Below are positions 5,919-6,207 of a stretch of DNA of 6,207 nt, one piece after another (the first letter of the stretch is position 1; every line of letters begins with the position of its first letter). The notes beneath the pieces are model-generated. The model did no database searches. It saw only the letters and a program-made list of their open reading frames with translations, and was not told the DNA's origin. Origin of the DNA: Prevotellaceae bacterium UBA1787 (GTDB taxonomy: Bacteria; Bacteroidota; Bacteroidia; Bacteroidales; Bacteroidaceae); NCBI GenBank assembly GCA_002315195.1, contig DCGD01000069.1, positions 6,110-12,316 of the forward strand. The letters are read 5' to 3'. A program made the translations under genes and the position numbers.

Positions 5919-6207
5919 TCATCCAACCTTGTTCCTCAATAGTTTTGTCATAATTTCCGCCGCATGATCGGGAGCCCCGGCTGAACCAAGGATTTCTATC
6001 ATGTCGTCGTAACCTGTGAGCATGCGTTCTCTGTCTGCTCCTCCCCTTACAATTCTCGAAAGGTTACCAGATAGATTGGTAGCATTCATTTCATCAGCTA
6101 TCAATTCCGGAACGACTTCACGCCCGACAATCAGGTTTACCAAAGAAATATAGGAAACCTTCAAAAACAAACGCTTCGCCAAACGAACTATGGGACCGGC
6201 GGGTATG
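5919..6207 (-). CDS. lpxB: Lipid A disaccharide synthase, C-terminal part (5' end outside the window)
   Basis: The last 95 codons and the stop (TGA at 5921-5919) are present; the gene is open at the right edge. LpxB is a peripheral inner-membrane glycosyltransferase (GT19) that joins UDP-2,3-diacylglucosamine and lipid X into the lipid A disaccharide-1-phosphate. The recognisable stretch is KVSYISLVNLIVGREVVPEL, visible residues 16-35, matching the family's conserved C-terminal segment (LxNLxxxxxxVxEL). A helical tail follows with RMLTGYDDMIEILGS (61-75) and AAEIMTKLL (82-90), as in other members. A TTG at 6182 is internal, not a start: the frame continues upstream as IPAGPIVR with family-like character. 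It is convergent with the transporter, 132 bases apart. Upstream neighbours on its strand are out of view. No damage is visible in the part present. Confidence 0.92.
   Translation of the reverse strand, partial: IPAGPIVRLAKRLFLKVSYISLVNLIVGREVVPELIADEMNATNLSGNLSRIVRGGADRERMLTGYDDMIEILGSAGAPDHAAEIMTKLLRNKVG

Overview
The window looks like a chromosomal housekeeping segment from a member of the Bacteroidota, most likely Bacteroidales. Three things point there. A promoter of the Bacteroidota form (TTTG, 19 bases, TAnnTTTG) stands in front of the tRNA gene. The genes lack Shine-Dalgarno sites and have A/T-rich leaders instead. The set rsfS, ftsH, cdsA with a lipid A gene (lpxB) alongside, and the protein sequences themselves, fit that phylum. 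I cannot name a genus.

Layout. Bases 1-500 hold most of a GNAT N-acetyltransferase gene on the minus strand, cut by the left edge. Bases 501-1004 are non-coding for protein. They hold an intergenic stretch with direct and inverted repeats (about 562-686), then a minus-strand tRNA-Gln(CTG) unit with its own promoter (849-879) and a likely intrinsic terminator (709-742), then a plus-strand promoter-like site (946-976) for the next operon. Bases 1005-5786 are a run of four plus-strand genes: rsfS (ribosome silencing factor), ftsH (membrane AAA+ zinc protease), cdsA (CDP-diacylglycerol synthase) and a 12-helix sugar porter of the major facilitator superfamily. The run ends at a strong hairpin terminator (5793-5828). 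Bases 5919-6207 are the 3' end of lpxB on the minus strand, convergent with the operon.

How the genes fit together. RsfS lowers translation when nutrients are scarce. FtsH degrades damaged membrane proteins and selected cytosolic regulators. CdsA makes the liponucleotide from which membrane phospholipids are built. LpxB makes the lipid A disaccharide of the outer membrane. This is a growth and envelope-maintenance neighbourhood. The sugar porter is the least expected member; it keeps the proton-coupling residues of XylE-type symporters but has changed several sugar-contacting positions.

I found no convincing undescribed system, no mobile element and no CRISPR array. The observations most worth checking are the altered sugar-binding site of the transporter, the repeat cluster upstream of the acetyltransferase, the 60-base G-free leader of ftsH, and the cysteine cluster at the end of the acetyltransferase.
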